64,000 nucleotides of DNA. Source: Larix kaempferi (Eukaryota > Streptophyta > Pinopsida > Pinales > Pinaceae). The notes beneath the pieces are model-generated. The model ran no database searches and was not told the origin of the DNA. It saw only the letters and a list, made by a program, of their open reading frames with translations. The stretch is taken from positions 5,084,001 through 5,148,000 of the forward strand of contig BSBM01000186.1 in NCBI GenBank assembly GCA_027924585.1, read 5' to 3'. Position numbers and translations under genes: made by a program. Below are positions 48,067 through 59,670 of the stretch, in pieces. The stretch's first letter is position 1. Every line of letters begins with the position of its first letter.

Positions 48067-48965
48067 TTGTCTAGAACCCTTGCATATCAGTATGTTCTGA
48101 GGAAAGAAATAAAATATGAAAAGAGTAATATTTTAGCACAACTAAAAGCTAAAGATAAGCAACCATACAAATCTGAATCTTCCTCTCCTAGTATCAGCAT
48201 GAATCCAACATTCTATAACCCATTAGAGATGTACAAATATTATCCCGATCTCCATGTAGACAGAAAAAAAGTTCAGGAAAGACATAAAATATGCTCATAT
48301 TGCAAATCAATGAAAAACAAAACTCTTTAAAAAAAATAGTCAGGGAAATAATAGAGCTAAAAGGAATGCTAGAAGTGTCAATTAGAGAGCAATATTAGTC
48401 CTTAGAAGAAGATATGTGTAAATCCTATGAAGAAGCTCTCAAGAGCCCCACAGCTAGAAGCACACCTCATATTAGTGAAGAATAAAGCTCATCAGAAGAA
48501 GAAAAAGAAGGACATACTCTGTTTCCTGCTTCAAATATAGAACCTTTGGGATTATTTATTGGTCCTAAATTGTATATAAAATTCTGGTTCTTCCCTCCAG
48601 AGTTCAAGCAATATCAACTAGACTGTATGATATATTCGGGATGCTAGATGAACTTAGCAAAAGGAGGCTCCATACCATCATTTTATTGGGACAATAATTT
48701 TGATCATGACATATCAATTGAAGGAACTCCTGTACAACAACTTGGAAGAGTTCCAGACTTCCCAATAAAAATTTAAGTTTTGCAAGAAGTTATGTCCTTA
48801 AATAGGTTAGACAATATAAAAGAAGATTGCATTCTAGGATTAGAATTTTTAACCAGAGTCAATCCTGTTTCTTTTGATAATACTAAAATGTTGTTTAAAT
48901 GTATAGTAAATGGTAGATTAGTGTCTTATACCATGTCTTTTGAAGCTAAACCCAAGTGTTAGACC
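48067..48965 (+). pseudogene. Pararetroviral protease region
   Basis: After a polar linker (48067-48330) the frame 48550-48962 carries the aspartic protease. At the active site the expected Asp codon reads TAT, Tyr (48633-48635), before SGC and a TAG. The second conserved part, CILGLEFLTRVNP, is intact at about 48828-48866. The protease would normally cut the viral polyprotein; here it is inactive by sequence. Confidence 0.7.
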
Positions 48966-49199
48966 CTTGTAAATAAACCCAGTACTACCCCTAGTATTGC
49001 AGAACTTTTCAAAATGGAAAGGTGTATAACCTATGCATAAATGCATAAATATAAATCCCTATCTGATATATCTGCCAAAATTGGAAAAGACTGTGCTTAT
49101 GAGAGTTGAAATTCCTTATGGACCAGAGAAAAATATTTTGTGTCTCTGCGCTTTGATCCCTCAATAAAGCCAGTTCCCCAGAAAGCCTCCGCAACCTTA

Positions 49200-49800
49200 A
49201 TGACTCCCTCTAAGAAGAATTTTGTGCCAGTGAGATCAAACATCTTCTTTCAAAAGGTATCATTGAACCTTATAAGAGTCCTTGGGCATGTCGTTCTTTC
49301 GTTGTAAATAAACATTCTGAAATAAAAATAGGCAAGCATAGACTAGTTGTAAATTTTAAGCCTCTGAACCATGTTTTGTAGCTTATAAAGTATCCTCTCC
49401 CTAACAAATCCAATATACTGCAAAGAATTGCAGGATGTACTATATTTAGCAAATTTGATTTGAAGTCTGGTTTCTACCGGATTGGTATAAAAGCTAAAGA
49501 TCATTTTAAAAATGTGTTTGTTGTTCCACATGGTCAATAACAGTGGAAATTTCTACCTTTTGGAATAAATAACCCACCCTTTGTGTTTCAAAAAAAAATG
49601 GAGGATATGTTTAGAGAAGAGAATGTTCATTAGTTTATATTGATGACATACTGATATGTTCCAAGAATTTGCAGAAACATTTGAAACATTTGCAGGAATT
49701 TTATAAGCTTGTTTTCCAGCATGGGTTGGTGCTTTCTAAGAGTAAAATGGAAATAGGGAAAACATAAATTGAATTCCTTGGTTATAAGATCAGTAAAGGC
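49200..49800 (+). pseudogene. Pararetroviral reverse transcriptase
   Basis: The fingers and palm include IIEPYKSPWACRSFVVNK, FSKFDLKSGFYRIGI and FLPFGINNPPFVFQ (49250-49610). The catalytic YIDD is at 49636-49647 but lies in a different frame, so a frameshift falls between about 49610 and 49633. Stops interrupt both parts. GLVLSKSKMEIG and FLGYKISKGQI follow, as in caulimovirid enzymes. Confidence 0.85.
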
Positions 49801-49824
49801 CAAATTACACTTCAAGAACATGTT

Positions 49825-51040
49825 TTGAATATATTCAACCATTTTCCAGATCGGATTTTGGAAAAAGTACGGCTCCAGAGACTCTTGGGTAGCATAAATT
49901 ATATCAGACCATTTAACAAAGGCCAAGCCCAAGAAATCCATGTGTTGCAGCAGATATTAAATAAAAATCCACCAAAATGGAGCATTGATATGACAGAAGT
50001 TGTTAAAAGAATTAAAGCAAAAGTAAAGCAACTTCCTCCTCTTTCCCTCTCTCAAGGAACTGGTAGCCTTGTTATCAAGACAAATGCCTCTAGCAAAGCA
50101 TGGGGAGGTATCCTAATAGAAAAGCACGGAGACCATGAAGAAATATGTGATTATGCTTCAAGATCCTTTAAGGTTTCATAATTGAACTACCCCTCCTATC
50201 ACAAAGAGATCCTAGTTGTAAAGAAAACAATCAATCACTTTCACCTATATTTGAAACCTATTAAGTTTGTGAATCAAACTGATTTGAAGATTATGCCAAT
50301 AATATTCAAGAATGAAAACTTGATGGCTGAAAATAATTCTAGAATCCTAAAATGGTTTATTTGGTTACATAATTTTGATTTGAAATTGTTTATAAACCTG
50401 GTTATTTAAAATGTGTTGTCGATATGTTAACCAGGGAAGAATTCAACCTTAATATGTTTTCAACAGGAGTCATCTCACCCAGATTGGACAAAGGAAAAGG
50501 AATCCTCAAAGAAGAACTAGAGGGGGAAAGGTTCTTTAATGACCATATGAGCATTCAAGAACACCAAGAGTTCTTGGAGTTTGCCAGCAAGAAAGAAGTT
50601 GACAGACAATTATCCATCTCCCTTATTAAACAAGTTCATTCTTCACCAATGAAGATTGAAATCTTGGAAAGATGGGAGAAGAATGCATTTTTAGGAATGC
50701 AAATGCCTACATCCAGCTCAGACAACTATGCAAAGTATTGATAGATGTTGTATATACAAGTGGCAAAGAATTGTTTTATGTAGATATTGGCCCTGGCTGT
50801 CTTACTTAGAGTAGCTATAATCTCATACTCCAGTTTTGCAGAGATCATGGCAAAATAATAATCTGTGGAGACCTTGATGCCTTAGTAGAACAACAATGGT
50901 CTAGTTGGACATAAGTCTTTCTGGATAAATTTTGTCCTGGAAAATACTAGGTTGAAAGGCAGCTGAATTTCATTCTCCACCTGCAAGCAGATATGATCGT
51001 GGCACATAAAAACCATATGTGGTTTAAGTTTAACTAAGAC
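49825..51040 (+). pseudogene. Pararetroviral RNase H and C-terminal extension
   Basis: The segment 49825-50181 holds the connection (RLLGSINYIRPF) and the start of RNase H, where the expected catalytic Asp is Asn (50083-50085) in TNASSKAWGG. It continues at 50182-50409. After a frame change, 50424-50741 (MLTREEFN, then KGKGILKEELEGERFF) and a stop-broken tail to about 51040 form an extension of unknown role. There is no integrase, which separates this from the Gypsy elements. Confidence 0.75.
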
Positions 51041-51582
51041 ATCTTGGCATGATATATTCTCCTTTAGAAACTCTGGTTTACATAAATAAGAAATTCATCC
51101 AAATAGACCGTGAAGGATGACATGTCAGCCAAATCCAAAAGAATATCCCACTCAATTACAAAGTAAAATCCACCTTTGCAGGCAAACATTGTTGTGGACC
51201 AACTCTGACCATGATGGGATCTGATGTATATTATTGTTTTTCTTTCTGTCTTTTCCATGATACCAAGTTTAGGATGGATTCCTCTCACAATGATAATGAA
51301 ATATTTGTTGGTTGTACCTGTGGTGAAGACCCATGTATCTGTCAAGTGGGTCGTGACGATTAGTCAGAAGCGTCATGGGTCGTTGTATGCTCTTCTTGTA
51401 ATTTGAAAAATTGTACTTCTGTAAGTCTTTTTAACCATACTTAGATTATTTGGGTCCCCATATGTCCTTAGGACCATTTAAGGGATGAGATAACATTAGT
51501 GGTTGTCCCCACTAGTTCCTCGAATCTTCTTTATGACCTTTAGCTGTCAGTCATATCTCGTTGGCTTAACCGGCTAAGATAT

Positions 51583-51620
51583 TATAAATAAATCCTCCCT
51601 CCTCATTTTATTCAATCGGA
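51583..51620 (+). promoter_or_regulatory. Pararetroviral promoter (TATA box and expected start)
   Basis: 'tataaata' at 51583-51590 lies in the intergenic region after the polyprotein. A start about 25-35 bases on would fall at roughly 51610-51620, just before the right leader arm begins at 51627. Confidence 0.6.
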
Positions 51621-51626
51621 TTTTGG

Positions 51627-51927
51627 GAGTTGAGAGTTCTTCAAGTATTTGATTTGACATCTATGTATCCTCTATGACCGTGCTTATTGTAACCTAACAT
51701 ACAAAAAACAAATATTTCAAGTGTAATAAGAATTCAGTGGTGTAGGCTCACCCTCTGTGCTTAGTGCAACCATGTGGGATCAAAAGATTGATAATCTTGT
51801 AGTGTGTAACCTTCTATGATTATATTCATCGTCCGAAGATAATAAAATATAGTATACTATGTTAGAACCCTCCAGTAGGCACTAGAATCTTAGAAGTTTC
51901 CACAAAAATCCTAGGGCAATTACCTTG
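51627..51927 (+). repeat. Right copy of the pararetroviral leader
   Basis: This is the inverted partner of 45855-46152. It sits directly downstream of the TATA box, where the pregenomic RNA leader is expected. Past 51927 the two copies share nothing visible. Confidence 0.88.
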
Positions 51928-52600
51928 TCGATAAAAATATATGATAGTATTTACGACATTAAATTATCGACCGAGATCCATAGACTTAGAGGTCTAATCT
52001 AGCTTAGTCTAATGCCAACAAACACACAAAACAATTCCCTACTAACTTCTCTTGTTAATTATTTGTACCACCATTAAATATCCCACTTAGAAGCCTATAT
52101 TATATGATGATTTAATTAGAAGAACCTACTACTTAGACCTAGAGAACCTGCAGTTCATGCCTGCTACCCACCTTCAGACCTAGCACCTGTTAGACCTATA
52201 CCACTTGCTTCTGGAATCCTTTGTGGGGACTGCTCTTTACAATCATCCTCAGAGGAAACCCATCATAAGGGGATTGAAACTACTAGAAGAATCAAATGCA
52301 AGAGATTCAAAATTAAATTAAATAAATACCAAATATTTTTCCCTACTTACTTCAAAACATTAATGAATAAGAGAAATTAAATTTAAATCCTAACTTGAAA
52401 ATGAAAGATTATTTAAACTTAAACAAAATCTAACTCAACCAAGTAATAAAGTGCATTGAGTGCAGGAGGAAAACCAAGAAAGAATTTCTTAAATGTTCAT
52501 GAATCAATTAAACCAAAATCTATTCACACCAAACCAAATCGACAATATAAATGTAATTGCAAAAATGGTAATGCAGGAAAGGGTGCTTAAATTATAACAT
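51928..52600. other. No recognised gene
   Basis: AT-rich DNA without ORFs; its right end is the target site of the Reina-like insertion and continues at 58824. Confidence 0.5.
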
Positions 52601-52605
52601 TAAAA

Positions 52606-52979
52606 TGTGAAGAACCTGCAACAATTAGTTAATGAAAATACACGAGATAGCAATAATAATAGAACCTAAAATCACTTTTATTGATCGCAGGCCACTTAGA
52701 GGGGGCAACCTCCTTTGAGCAAGCTCAATACAAATAACTTCACGGTGCCTTCATAGGCCTCAACACACACTTATATACTAAGTCTAGGCGCCAATACTAT
52801 GGGTCAAAACCATGGGCCAATACAAACTATGGATCAACAATACTAAGGGCGACTTACAAAGCATATGCACCAAACAACAATAACACAAACTATGGATCAA
52901 CAAATACTTCGGGATGACTTACAAAGCATATGCGTCCAACAACAATATACTAACAAAGTAAAGACATGGGTTCCTAACA
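52606..52979 (-). repeat. 3' LTR of the Reina-like element
   Basis: It pairs with 58447-58818. The adjacent interior sequence 'tcccctccccctt' is the complement of the polypurine tract. Confidence 0.95.
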
Positions 52980-53008
52980 TCCCCTCCCCCTTAGAAAAAG
53001 CTTTGTCC

Positions 53009-54250
53009 TCAAAGCTTTAGATGTGGAAATTGTTGTTGAATCTGAAGGAGTGGTTCCCATGTAGCATCCTCTGGTTGCATGCTGTGCCACTGAATTAATA
53101 CCTTTGTGATAGAGCGAGAGCAAAGCTGACAAGTGTGCTTATTGAGGACGGCCTCTGGCTCCAAAAGGATGGATCCTTCATTATCTAGTTCGGGTAAAAT
53201 AGTTTGTCCTCTGATGTTGGTGCCAGGAACTTTCTTCAGACAAGAGACATGAAATACTGGATGAATGTGGGAAGAAGGAGGAAGTTCCAATTTATAAGCA
53301 ACAGACCCAATATTATGAAGAATATGATATGTTCCATAGAACTTTGGAGCGAGCTTATGACGCCCTTTGAGTTTCAGGGAGGATTCATTGTTCGGCTAGA
53401 GACTAAGAAAAACCATATCACCTGCTTGAAAAGTGCACTCAGAAGGGTGTTGATCGGCTTCTTGCTTCATGCGATTTCTTGCCATGTGAAGATTGTCCCA
53501 CAAAATGCGAATAATCTGATTGCCGTTGTGAAGGACTGTGTCAACTGCCTAAACTGGTGAACTGTTGGGGGTGTATGGAAGAATAACTAGTGGTGCTTGA
53601 ACATAGACTGCTTCATATGGGGTTATTTTAGAGGTAGTGTGGTAAGAGGTATTGTACCACCATTCAGCGATAGGGAGCCACTTTGCCCACTGATGTTGTT
53701 GTTCAGAGGTGAAGCAATGAAGATAAGTTTCCAAGCATTTATTGATCATTTCAGTCTTACCATCTGTTTATGGGTGATACCTTGAACTCATCTTCAATTT
53801 GGTGCCAGTGTAGCGAAATAGTTCTGTCCAAAAATGACTGGTGAAAGTCGCATCACGATCTGAGACAATGGAAGAAGGGATGCCATGAAGACAAAATATC
53901 TAGTCCAGGAAAAATTGAGCGACTGAGGAGGCTATATAGAGATGGTTGAGAGCACAAAAATGACTATATTTAGAGAGGTGATCAACCACAACCAAAATCA
54001 CTATCTTCCCTCCAGACTTAGGGATCCCTTCAATGAAATCTATAGAAATATCTGTCCAAATCTGTGTAGGTATGGGAAAGGGTTCGAGCAATCCCAGAAG
54101 GAGTGTCGTTTCACCCTTATTGCGCTGGCAGGTATCACACTCAGCCACCATCTGTTGAATTGTCCTTTTCATGCCCTACCAAAAGAAGTTACGCCGTTCC
54201 CACTCATACGTTTTGAGGAACCCATAGTGACCTGCCGATGGAGAAGCATG
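53009..54250 (-). pseudogene. Integrase and chromodomain of the Reina-like element
   Basis: The zinc-binding end (HASPSAGHYGFLKTYE, then VAECDTCQRNKGE) leads into a core with [29 protein letters not shown] and TDGKTEMINKCLETYL. These hold the two Asp and the Glu of the D,D-E triad. A basic tail and KLELPPSSHIHPVFHVS precede a chromodomain (53009-53190) with VLIQWHSMQPEDATWEP. About four TAG/TAA codons interrupt it, several at Gln-like positions. The triad itself is preserved. Confidence 0.85.
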
Positions 54251-55000
54251 GATTTCATAGAAGACAACCTGTTGAATATATGTGCTCTGGGGAAGCACCA
54301 GACGACCCTTGTATCTCAGGGAAGCACCATCCCAAGAGTAATGTGGTACAAAAGAAGGGTTGTTGGCCAAGCATTGGATGATTTGAGATAATGAAGAGTC
54401 ATTGACATAGCCCTGTTGAACAGATTGCAACCAATTTGGAACAGGCATAGAAATAGATGAAAGAGAACCTTGGTCATCAAATGTGTGAGAAAGAGCATCC
54501 GCCGCAATATTGTCCTTACCCTTCTTGTAACTGATTTCATAGTCATAACCCATGAGTTTTCTAACCCATTTCCATTGTGCTAGGGAGAATACACGTTGTT
54601 CCAGGAAATATTTTAGACTCTGGTGATCAGTCTTGATGGAGAAATGATTCCCTAATAGGTATGGGCGCCACATATGTACTACATGCAAAATAGCCATCAT
54701 TTCCTTCTCATATGTAGAGGCAGCTAAATTCTTACCTGAAAGGGATTTGCTATTGAATGCAATGGGGTGTTCATCTTGAAGGAGAACGACACCAAGTCCA
54801 TTGCTGCAAGAATCACTCTCAATAGTGAAGGGCTTGGAAAAATCAGGCATAGCTAGAACAGGTGTAGTACACATAGCTTGTTTCAGTTTTTCAGTAGCAT
54901 GTGTCCATGTAAAAGAATCCTTTTTCAATAGAGCAGTTAATGGAGCTTCAATCTTCCCATATTCCTTGACAAACTTGCGGTAGTATCCAGTCAGCCCCAA
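54251..55000 (-). pseudogene. RNase H of the Reina-like element
   Basis: A long open segment starts at GLTGYYRKFVKEYG and carries FTIESDSCSNGLGVVLLQ, IAFNSKSLSGKNLAAS, EKEMMAIL and KTDHQSLKYFLEQ. The GRDNIAADALS-type end reads KGKDNIAADALS. The expected first Asp region reads ESDSCSNG (ESDAS type). This is the best preserved enzyme in the element. Confidence 0.85.
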
Positions 55001-55120
55001 AAAACCACGAAGGCTATTGAGTGTCTAACAACGCGGCCAATTGTTCATGGCAACGATTTTGGCAAGATCCACACAAACCCCTTCTACTGAGATAATGTGC
55101 CCAAGATACTCAACTTCCTG

Positions 55121-55762
55121 CTATCCAAAAACACATTTAGACTGTTTGGCATGGAGATGATGGTAAGAGAAAAGTTTCATTACAAGATATAGATGTTGGA
55201 GATGTTCATCCCAGGTTTTACTATAGATGAGGGTATCATCAAAGAATACTAGAATGAATTTCCACAAGTAGGGCCAGAATATTTTATTCATCAAGGCCTG
55301 GAATGTGGAAGGATCATTAGTGAGGCCAAAGGGCATGACCAAAAAATCATAGCAGCCATCATGTGTGCGGAAAGCTGTTTTAGGGATATCATCCTCATGA
55401 ACCCGAATTTGATGATACCCAGAACGAAGATCCAACTTTGAGAAAAATTGAGCACCATGAAGCTCTTCAAGAAGCTCATCAACAACAGGAATTGGAAACT
55501 TATCCTTGATAGTGAGGTGATTAAGTGCTTGAAAGTCAATGCAAAGGCGCCATGACCCATCTTTTTTGTGGACAAGAAGAACTGGTGAAGAAAAGGAACT
55601 AGTGCTTGGGCGAATAATACCTTGCTTTAGTAAGTCCCAAACGAGCATTTCAATATCTATTTTTTGGTGAAATGGGTAGTGATAAGGCCTGATGTTGGGA
55701 GGAATGCTTCTAGGAATGAGCTGAATATGACAGTCCGCTAGCCTTGAAGGTGGTAATCCCAC
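55121..55762 (-). pseudogene. Reverse transcriptase of the Reina-like element
   Basis: It reads GIIRPSTSSFSSPVLLVHKK, WRLCIDFQALNHLTIKD, FSKLDLRSGYHQIRV, FLVMPFGLTNDPSTFQ and VFFDDTLIYS, where DD are the catalytic aspartates (usual FFDDIL). One stop at the FGYQEV-like end separates it from the next segment (55121 to 55000). Confidence 0.9.
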
Positions 55763-55858
55763 TAGTTTAGTAAAGACACCGGTATATCAATCTAGAATTT
55801 TTTGTAGATCCAAAGGAGTAGTGGAGACCGCTTATGGTTGCATCTGAATGGAATGGAT

Positions 55859-56302
55859 CTAAGCGATGTCACCAAGTGAATCCTTCTTAAGGATTTTTTC
55901 CATGCGATGTGAGATGATGATGCTGAGGGACCCTAGTTGTAAGCTTGTCAATGTGTGTTTTTTTCCATTGGGGGAAAACTGCATCCAAAGTTCGGCAAAA
56001 TCCCATAAGATGGGGCCAAGTGTGTGTAGCCATTGAGTGCCCAAAACCACATCACATCCACCTAAGGTCAAGGAAAACATGACATAGCGCAGGTTATAAT
56101 ATCCCATAGAGATATGCAAATTGCGACACTTCCCTTTGTGAGGTAAGGTGCCCCCATTAGAAACCATGACTTCAAAGTTGGAGCAAGGATGAATAAAAAA
56201 ATCAGACTGTTTGGCAATCCGAGGGTCAATGAAATTATGAGTGCTACTAGAATCAATAAGTATTGTAAGAGAAAGCTTCTTGAAGTAACCCCTGACCTGC
56301 AT
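55859..56302 (-). pseudogene. Protease of the Reina-like element
   Basis: The active site reads LTILIDSSSTHNFID; the Gly of D-S-G is Ser by a ggt-to-agt type change. GCDVVLGTQWLHTLGPI is the second conserved part. A short stop-rich linker (55763-55858) joins it to the reverse transcriptase. Confidence 0.8.
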
Positions 56303-56499
56303 GGTTTGGGGGGTGGTGATTCCAGCTAAAGCATTGAGAGATATCTCTCACTAGTCATCTTGAGACAGGGGGTCAATAGGCAGCTCCAGAATGTCAACCT
56401 AAGCGTCCATTGTATCTGAAGCTTCTTCACCAATTTTAGAGGCAGGCGGAGAATCCATATCCAAGAAATAGAGCTTTTGCTAAACACATCTATGTCCCC

Positions 56500-57286
56500 G
56501 AGTGAATTTCTCATCATAATTATAACAAAGCCTTTTTTATGTGGGTGCCTGCATCTCAGTTTCAGACAAATGCTTTATAGGAGTTGGTCAAGGAGCTTGT
56601 GGAATGGGAGGTCGTTGAGAACCCATATTTCGGAAGGGAACAAAAGTGGGTTTTGAGCATTGTTGGGATACAATCTTGTCTTCTTCCAACTTAGCCAACC
56701 CCAGGGCTTCCATGATTGTGTTGGAACAGAACATTTTGACCTCAGAATGGATTGCATCCTTTAGACCACTAATAAAACAACTCCGGTAGAAGTCATCAGG
56801 CAATCCTTCAGTGTGGTTGGCTAGTTTCTCAAATTCGGTTTGGTACTCTCTCACAGTTCCAATTTGGAAAATTTTAGTGAGGGCTCTTGTGAAGTCATCA
56901 AAGGCAGTGGGACCAAATCATTGCAAAAGGAGATGGCAAAAATCTGTCCATTTTGGCTCTTCATGAGCCTTGATGTACCAACGGTACCATTGAAGAGATT
57001 CCTGTTCCAGATGAAAGGATGCAAGTGGAACTTTTTTGACATCAAAAGTATTATGCAGACTAAAATACTATTCTGCACAATAGATCCATCCAATTAGATC
57101 AATACTATTGAAGTGAGGAAAATCAAGCTTCGGACCACAGAAATTGCTGGAAGAAGAGAACCCATTGTCTGATGAAGACTCGGACTGTCATTTGTTGTTC
57201 ATGGCTGAATGCTCAAGATGGAAGCTGAGAAATTTTTCATCAAGATCCTGGAGTTTGGCTTGGATGGCTGCAAGTGCTTCTTCCAT
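56500..57286 (-). pseudogene. gag of the Reina-like element
   Basis: The ATG at 57286 gives MEEALAAIQAKLQDLDEKF, a coiled-coil start. A gag domain follows (REYQTEFEKLANHTEGLPDD, FISGLKDAIHSEV, ALGLAKLEEDKI). A zinc knuckle near 56500-56540 has its second Cys changed to Tyr (CYNYDEKFTRGHRC). Several stops interrupt it. Confidence 0.85.
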
Positions 57287-58432
57287 GTTTTTTGCTCCTG
57301 CGTGGGTGACAACCATAACCAGGAGTTTGTTTTTTTTTTTGTTGAGTGGGTAGAAAAACAAAAACAGAAACTGTTTCAGTAAAGGAAAATATGGATTTGG
57401 GAAAAAATCTGAAGGGTAATTGGGGTTTGACTAGGTTTTGGACACTGTCGAATGGATAGGGAAGCAAAAAAGGAGGATTTTAGAAGAGGGGTGAAAGAAT
57501 GGGAAAATTTGGCAGAGAGGGACAAAGAAGCAGAATTAGGAAAGGAACTTTGTGGTAAAATTTGAAGGTGATTGGGTAAAATCCGAGGAAGTTATGGCAA
57601 ACCCTAAAAATAGACAAATGTGGGATTTCGGGCTTTGGGAAGTGGAATTTGGGATAGGGTCCTCAGAAATGAAATATGTAGAATGGGATTACAGGGGTTC
57701 CAGGGAAGTTTCAAGGGAAATGGAGTGAAAACAAGGGAGATATGGAGAAAAACTATTTGTTTTTGTTTTTTTCTTCAGAATGGAGTTGCTACGGCATGGA
57801 AGGGATCTGAAACAGATAGATCTGCAATGGCATGGAAGGGATCTGAAATAGATAGATCTGCAATGGCACGGAAGTGATCAGAAACAGAGGGAGCTGAAAC
57901 GACGTCGAATGGATCGAAAATGTCTGGATGTGAAATATATATGAAACAACTGGATCTAGGGCAGCTTTTAGAATGGATCTGAAATGGCTGGATCTGAAAT
58001 GGTGCGGCAATGATCAGAAATAGTTCAGCTGAAAATAGATATGGAACCTAGGTATGTGCGGCTTCCTAATAGTTCAGGGGTTTCACTCGACCACCAATGT
58101 TGTCTGACGGCTTGCGTATTGGGGCAGTACCCCTCACTCCACAGCTCAGGTAAAACTGATAACTACTTTGCCACAAACGACAACTCTTGGTTTACCTCAC
58201 GGGTGGAAACTAGTAAATCAGGTAGGGGTCATTGCCATTTCGTTGGCAGGGCAGGTCCTCTCAATGGGCCAGCTACTTTGGGGTTCATATGGTACTCCTC
58301 ACAATGATTTTTAAGGATTATGCCAAAGTACTTCCCACAATTAAGTGAATAGGGATTATTCCCAGATCCAAACTTGCAACATATGCGGAAAAAAAATTTG
58401 GCAGAAATTCCACCCAACAAGCCCAAGAAAGT
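57287..58432 (-). other. Untranslated leader of the Reina-like element
   Basis: This 1.15-kb interval between primer site and gag is purine-rich on the plus strand and contains a 36-bp unit three times at about 57793-57900 ('ggcatggaagggatctgaaa'). The ORFs here are not supported. Confidence 0.6.
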
Positions 58433-58444
58433 GCTCTGATACCA
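58433..58444 (-). promoter_or_regulatory. Primer-binding site of the Reina-like element
   Basis: On the minus strand TGGTATCAGAGC is a perfect initiator tRNA-Met site, two bases inside the 5' LTR. Confidence 0.95.
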
Positions 58445-58446
58445 AA

Positions 58447-58818
58447 TGTGAAGAACCTACAACAATTAGTTAATGAAAATACACGAGATAGTAGTAATAA
58501 CAGAACTCAAAATCTATTTTATTGATCGTAGGCCACTTCAAGGGGGCAACCTCCTTTGAGCAAGCTCAATACAAATAACTTCACGGTGCCTTCATAGGCC
58601 TCAACACACACTTATATACTAAGTGTAGGCGCCAATACTATGGGTCAAAACCATGGGCCAATACAAACTATGGACCCACAATACTACGAGCGACTTACAA
58701 AGCATATGTGCCAAACAATAATAACACAAACTATGGATCAACAAATACTACGGGATGACTTACAAAGCATATGCGTCCAACAACAATATACTCAGAGTAA
58801 AGACATGGGTTCCTAACA
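58447..58818 (-). repeat. 5' LTR of the Reina-like element
   Basis: Partner of 52606-52979, about 94-95 percent identical by eye. Confidence 0.95.
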
Positions 58819-58823
58819 TAAAA

Positions 58824-59670
58824 GTTACTATTAAATCAATCAAAAGTGCCATATGTGTAGGTTCTATGTGTGCAAGTAACATATCAAAATCCACATGATC
58901 CTATAAATTGAAAATGGTCATTCTTAAGAAAATCATATTTGTTAAACATGTACCAAACAAGAAAGAGAGTGTTAAACCAGTACCAAATGACACACTTAGA
59001 TCTTTTCCTAGAGTTTACAACTAAATTTGAGTCTTAAATCTGAGAGAGAAAATCAAATCTGTAATCTGCAAAATTAAAATATCAACATGGAAACTATGAT
59101 TCTCCAGAATTCCAAGACAAAGTATGATTTATATTCAATTTAGATAAACTCAAGTTCTTTTGTTCAAGTTCTTCAATGAGATTTACCAAATCTGAAAAAA
59201 AGAATTAATCAATCAATTCTGTTGTTAAATCCGCGTTGCATTCATCAACAATACTTTCTGAGTTAGTCCATTTCAACAGTATGTTAATTATTCAACCAAA
59301 TCACTTTGATTCCCTTCTCATGATCTATTCATTTGAAATCAAAATTCAGTTTATCTTTTCTCCATACATTCGTTAACATGGTTCAAACTGAATCATAATG
59401 GTTTTAATTATATGTAGGGTAGCTTAAACTTCAAACTCATCAATCCAATTCTACTTACAAGAAATTCATAACGCCTAAGCTAACTGTAATCCAGTGATTC
59501 ACATGCAAGATAGTTAAGAGTAAAAACACTTCTCATAAATCCAATGTTATGTCTCTACAATTCAATTCAATATTCTACAAATCACTCTTCAATTCATATT
59601 TTTTTCTATTATCAAAAAGAATTTCTATCTCTATCTTAAAAGAATTTTGTGCACATATTCAAGATAAAAA
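58824..59670. other. No recognised gene
   Basis: Continuation of the DNA interrupted by the Reina-like insertion. It is AT-rich and no ORF is supported. Confidence 0.5.

Larger units (their letters stand above)
46111..51060 (+). mobile_element. Endogenous pararetrovirus (Caulimoviridae), broken
   Basis: The order of coat-type zinc knuckle, protease, reverse transcriptase and RNase H without integrase, followed by a TATA promoter but no LTR, identifies an integrated caulimovirid. The single long polyprotein layout recalls the endogenous florendovirus/gymnendovirus group (inference). A movement-protein region is not recognised; the body starts abruptly inside the left leader arm. Coding parts sit in different frames with many stops and several lost catalytic residues, so it cannot produce virus proteins. 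It lies between Gypsy copy 1 and the Reina-like element. Confidence 0.85.
52601..58823 (-). mobile_element. Reina-like Ty3/Gypsy chromovirus, complete, with perfect TSD
   Basis: The element 52606-58818 is flanked by taaaa on both sides (52601-52605, 58819-58823). The LTRs of 374 and 372 bp begin TGTTAGGAACC and end TTCTTCACA on the minus strand and differ at roughly 20 positions. A perfect TGGTATCAGAGC primer site and a purine tract (minus of 52980-52993) border the interior. From the gag ATG (57286) to the end (53009) a single reading frame of 1,426 codons holds gag, protease, reverse transcriptase, RNase H, integrase and chromodomain. It is interrupted only by stops. Short LTRs, size and chromodomain suit the Reina clade. 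Confidence 0.95.

Noticed and set aside
51064-51345. Minus ORF opposite the end of the pararetrovirus
   Set aside because: It lies in the intergenic region of the virus on the wrong strand and has no recognised domain.
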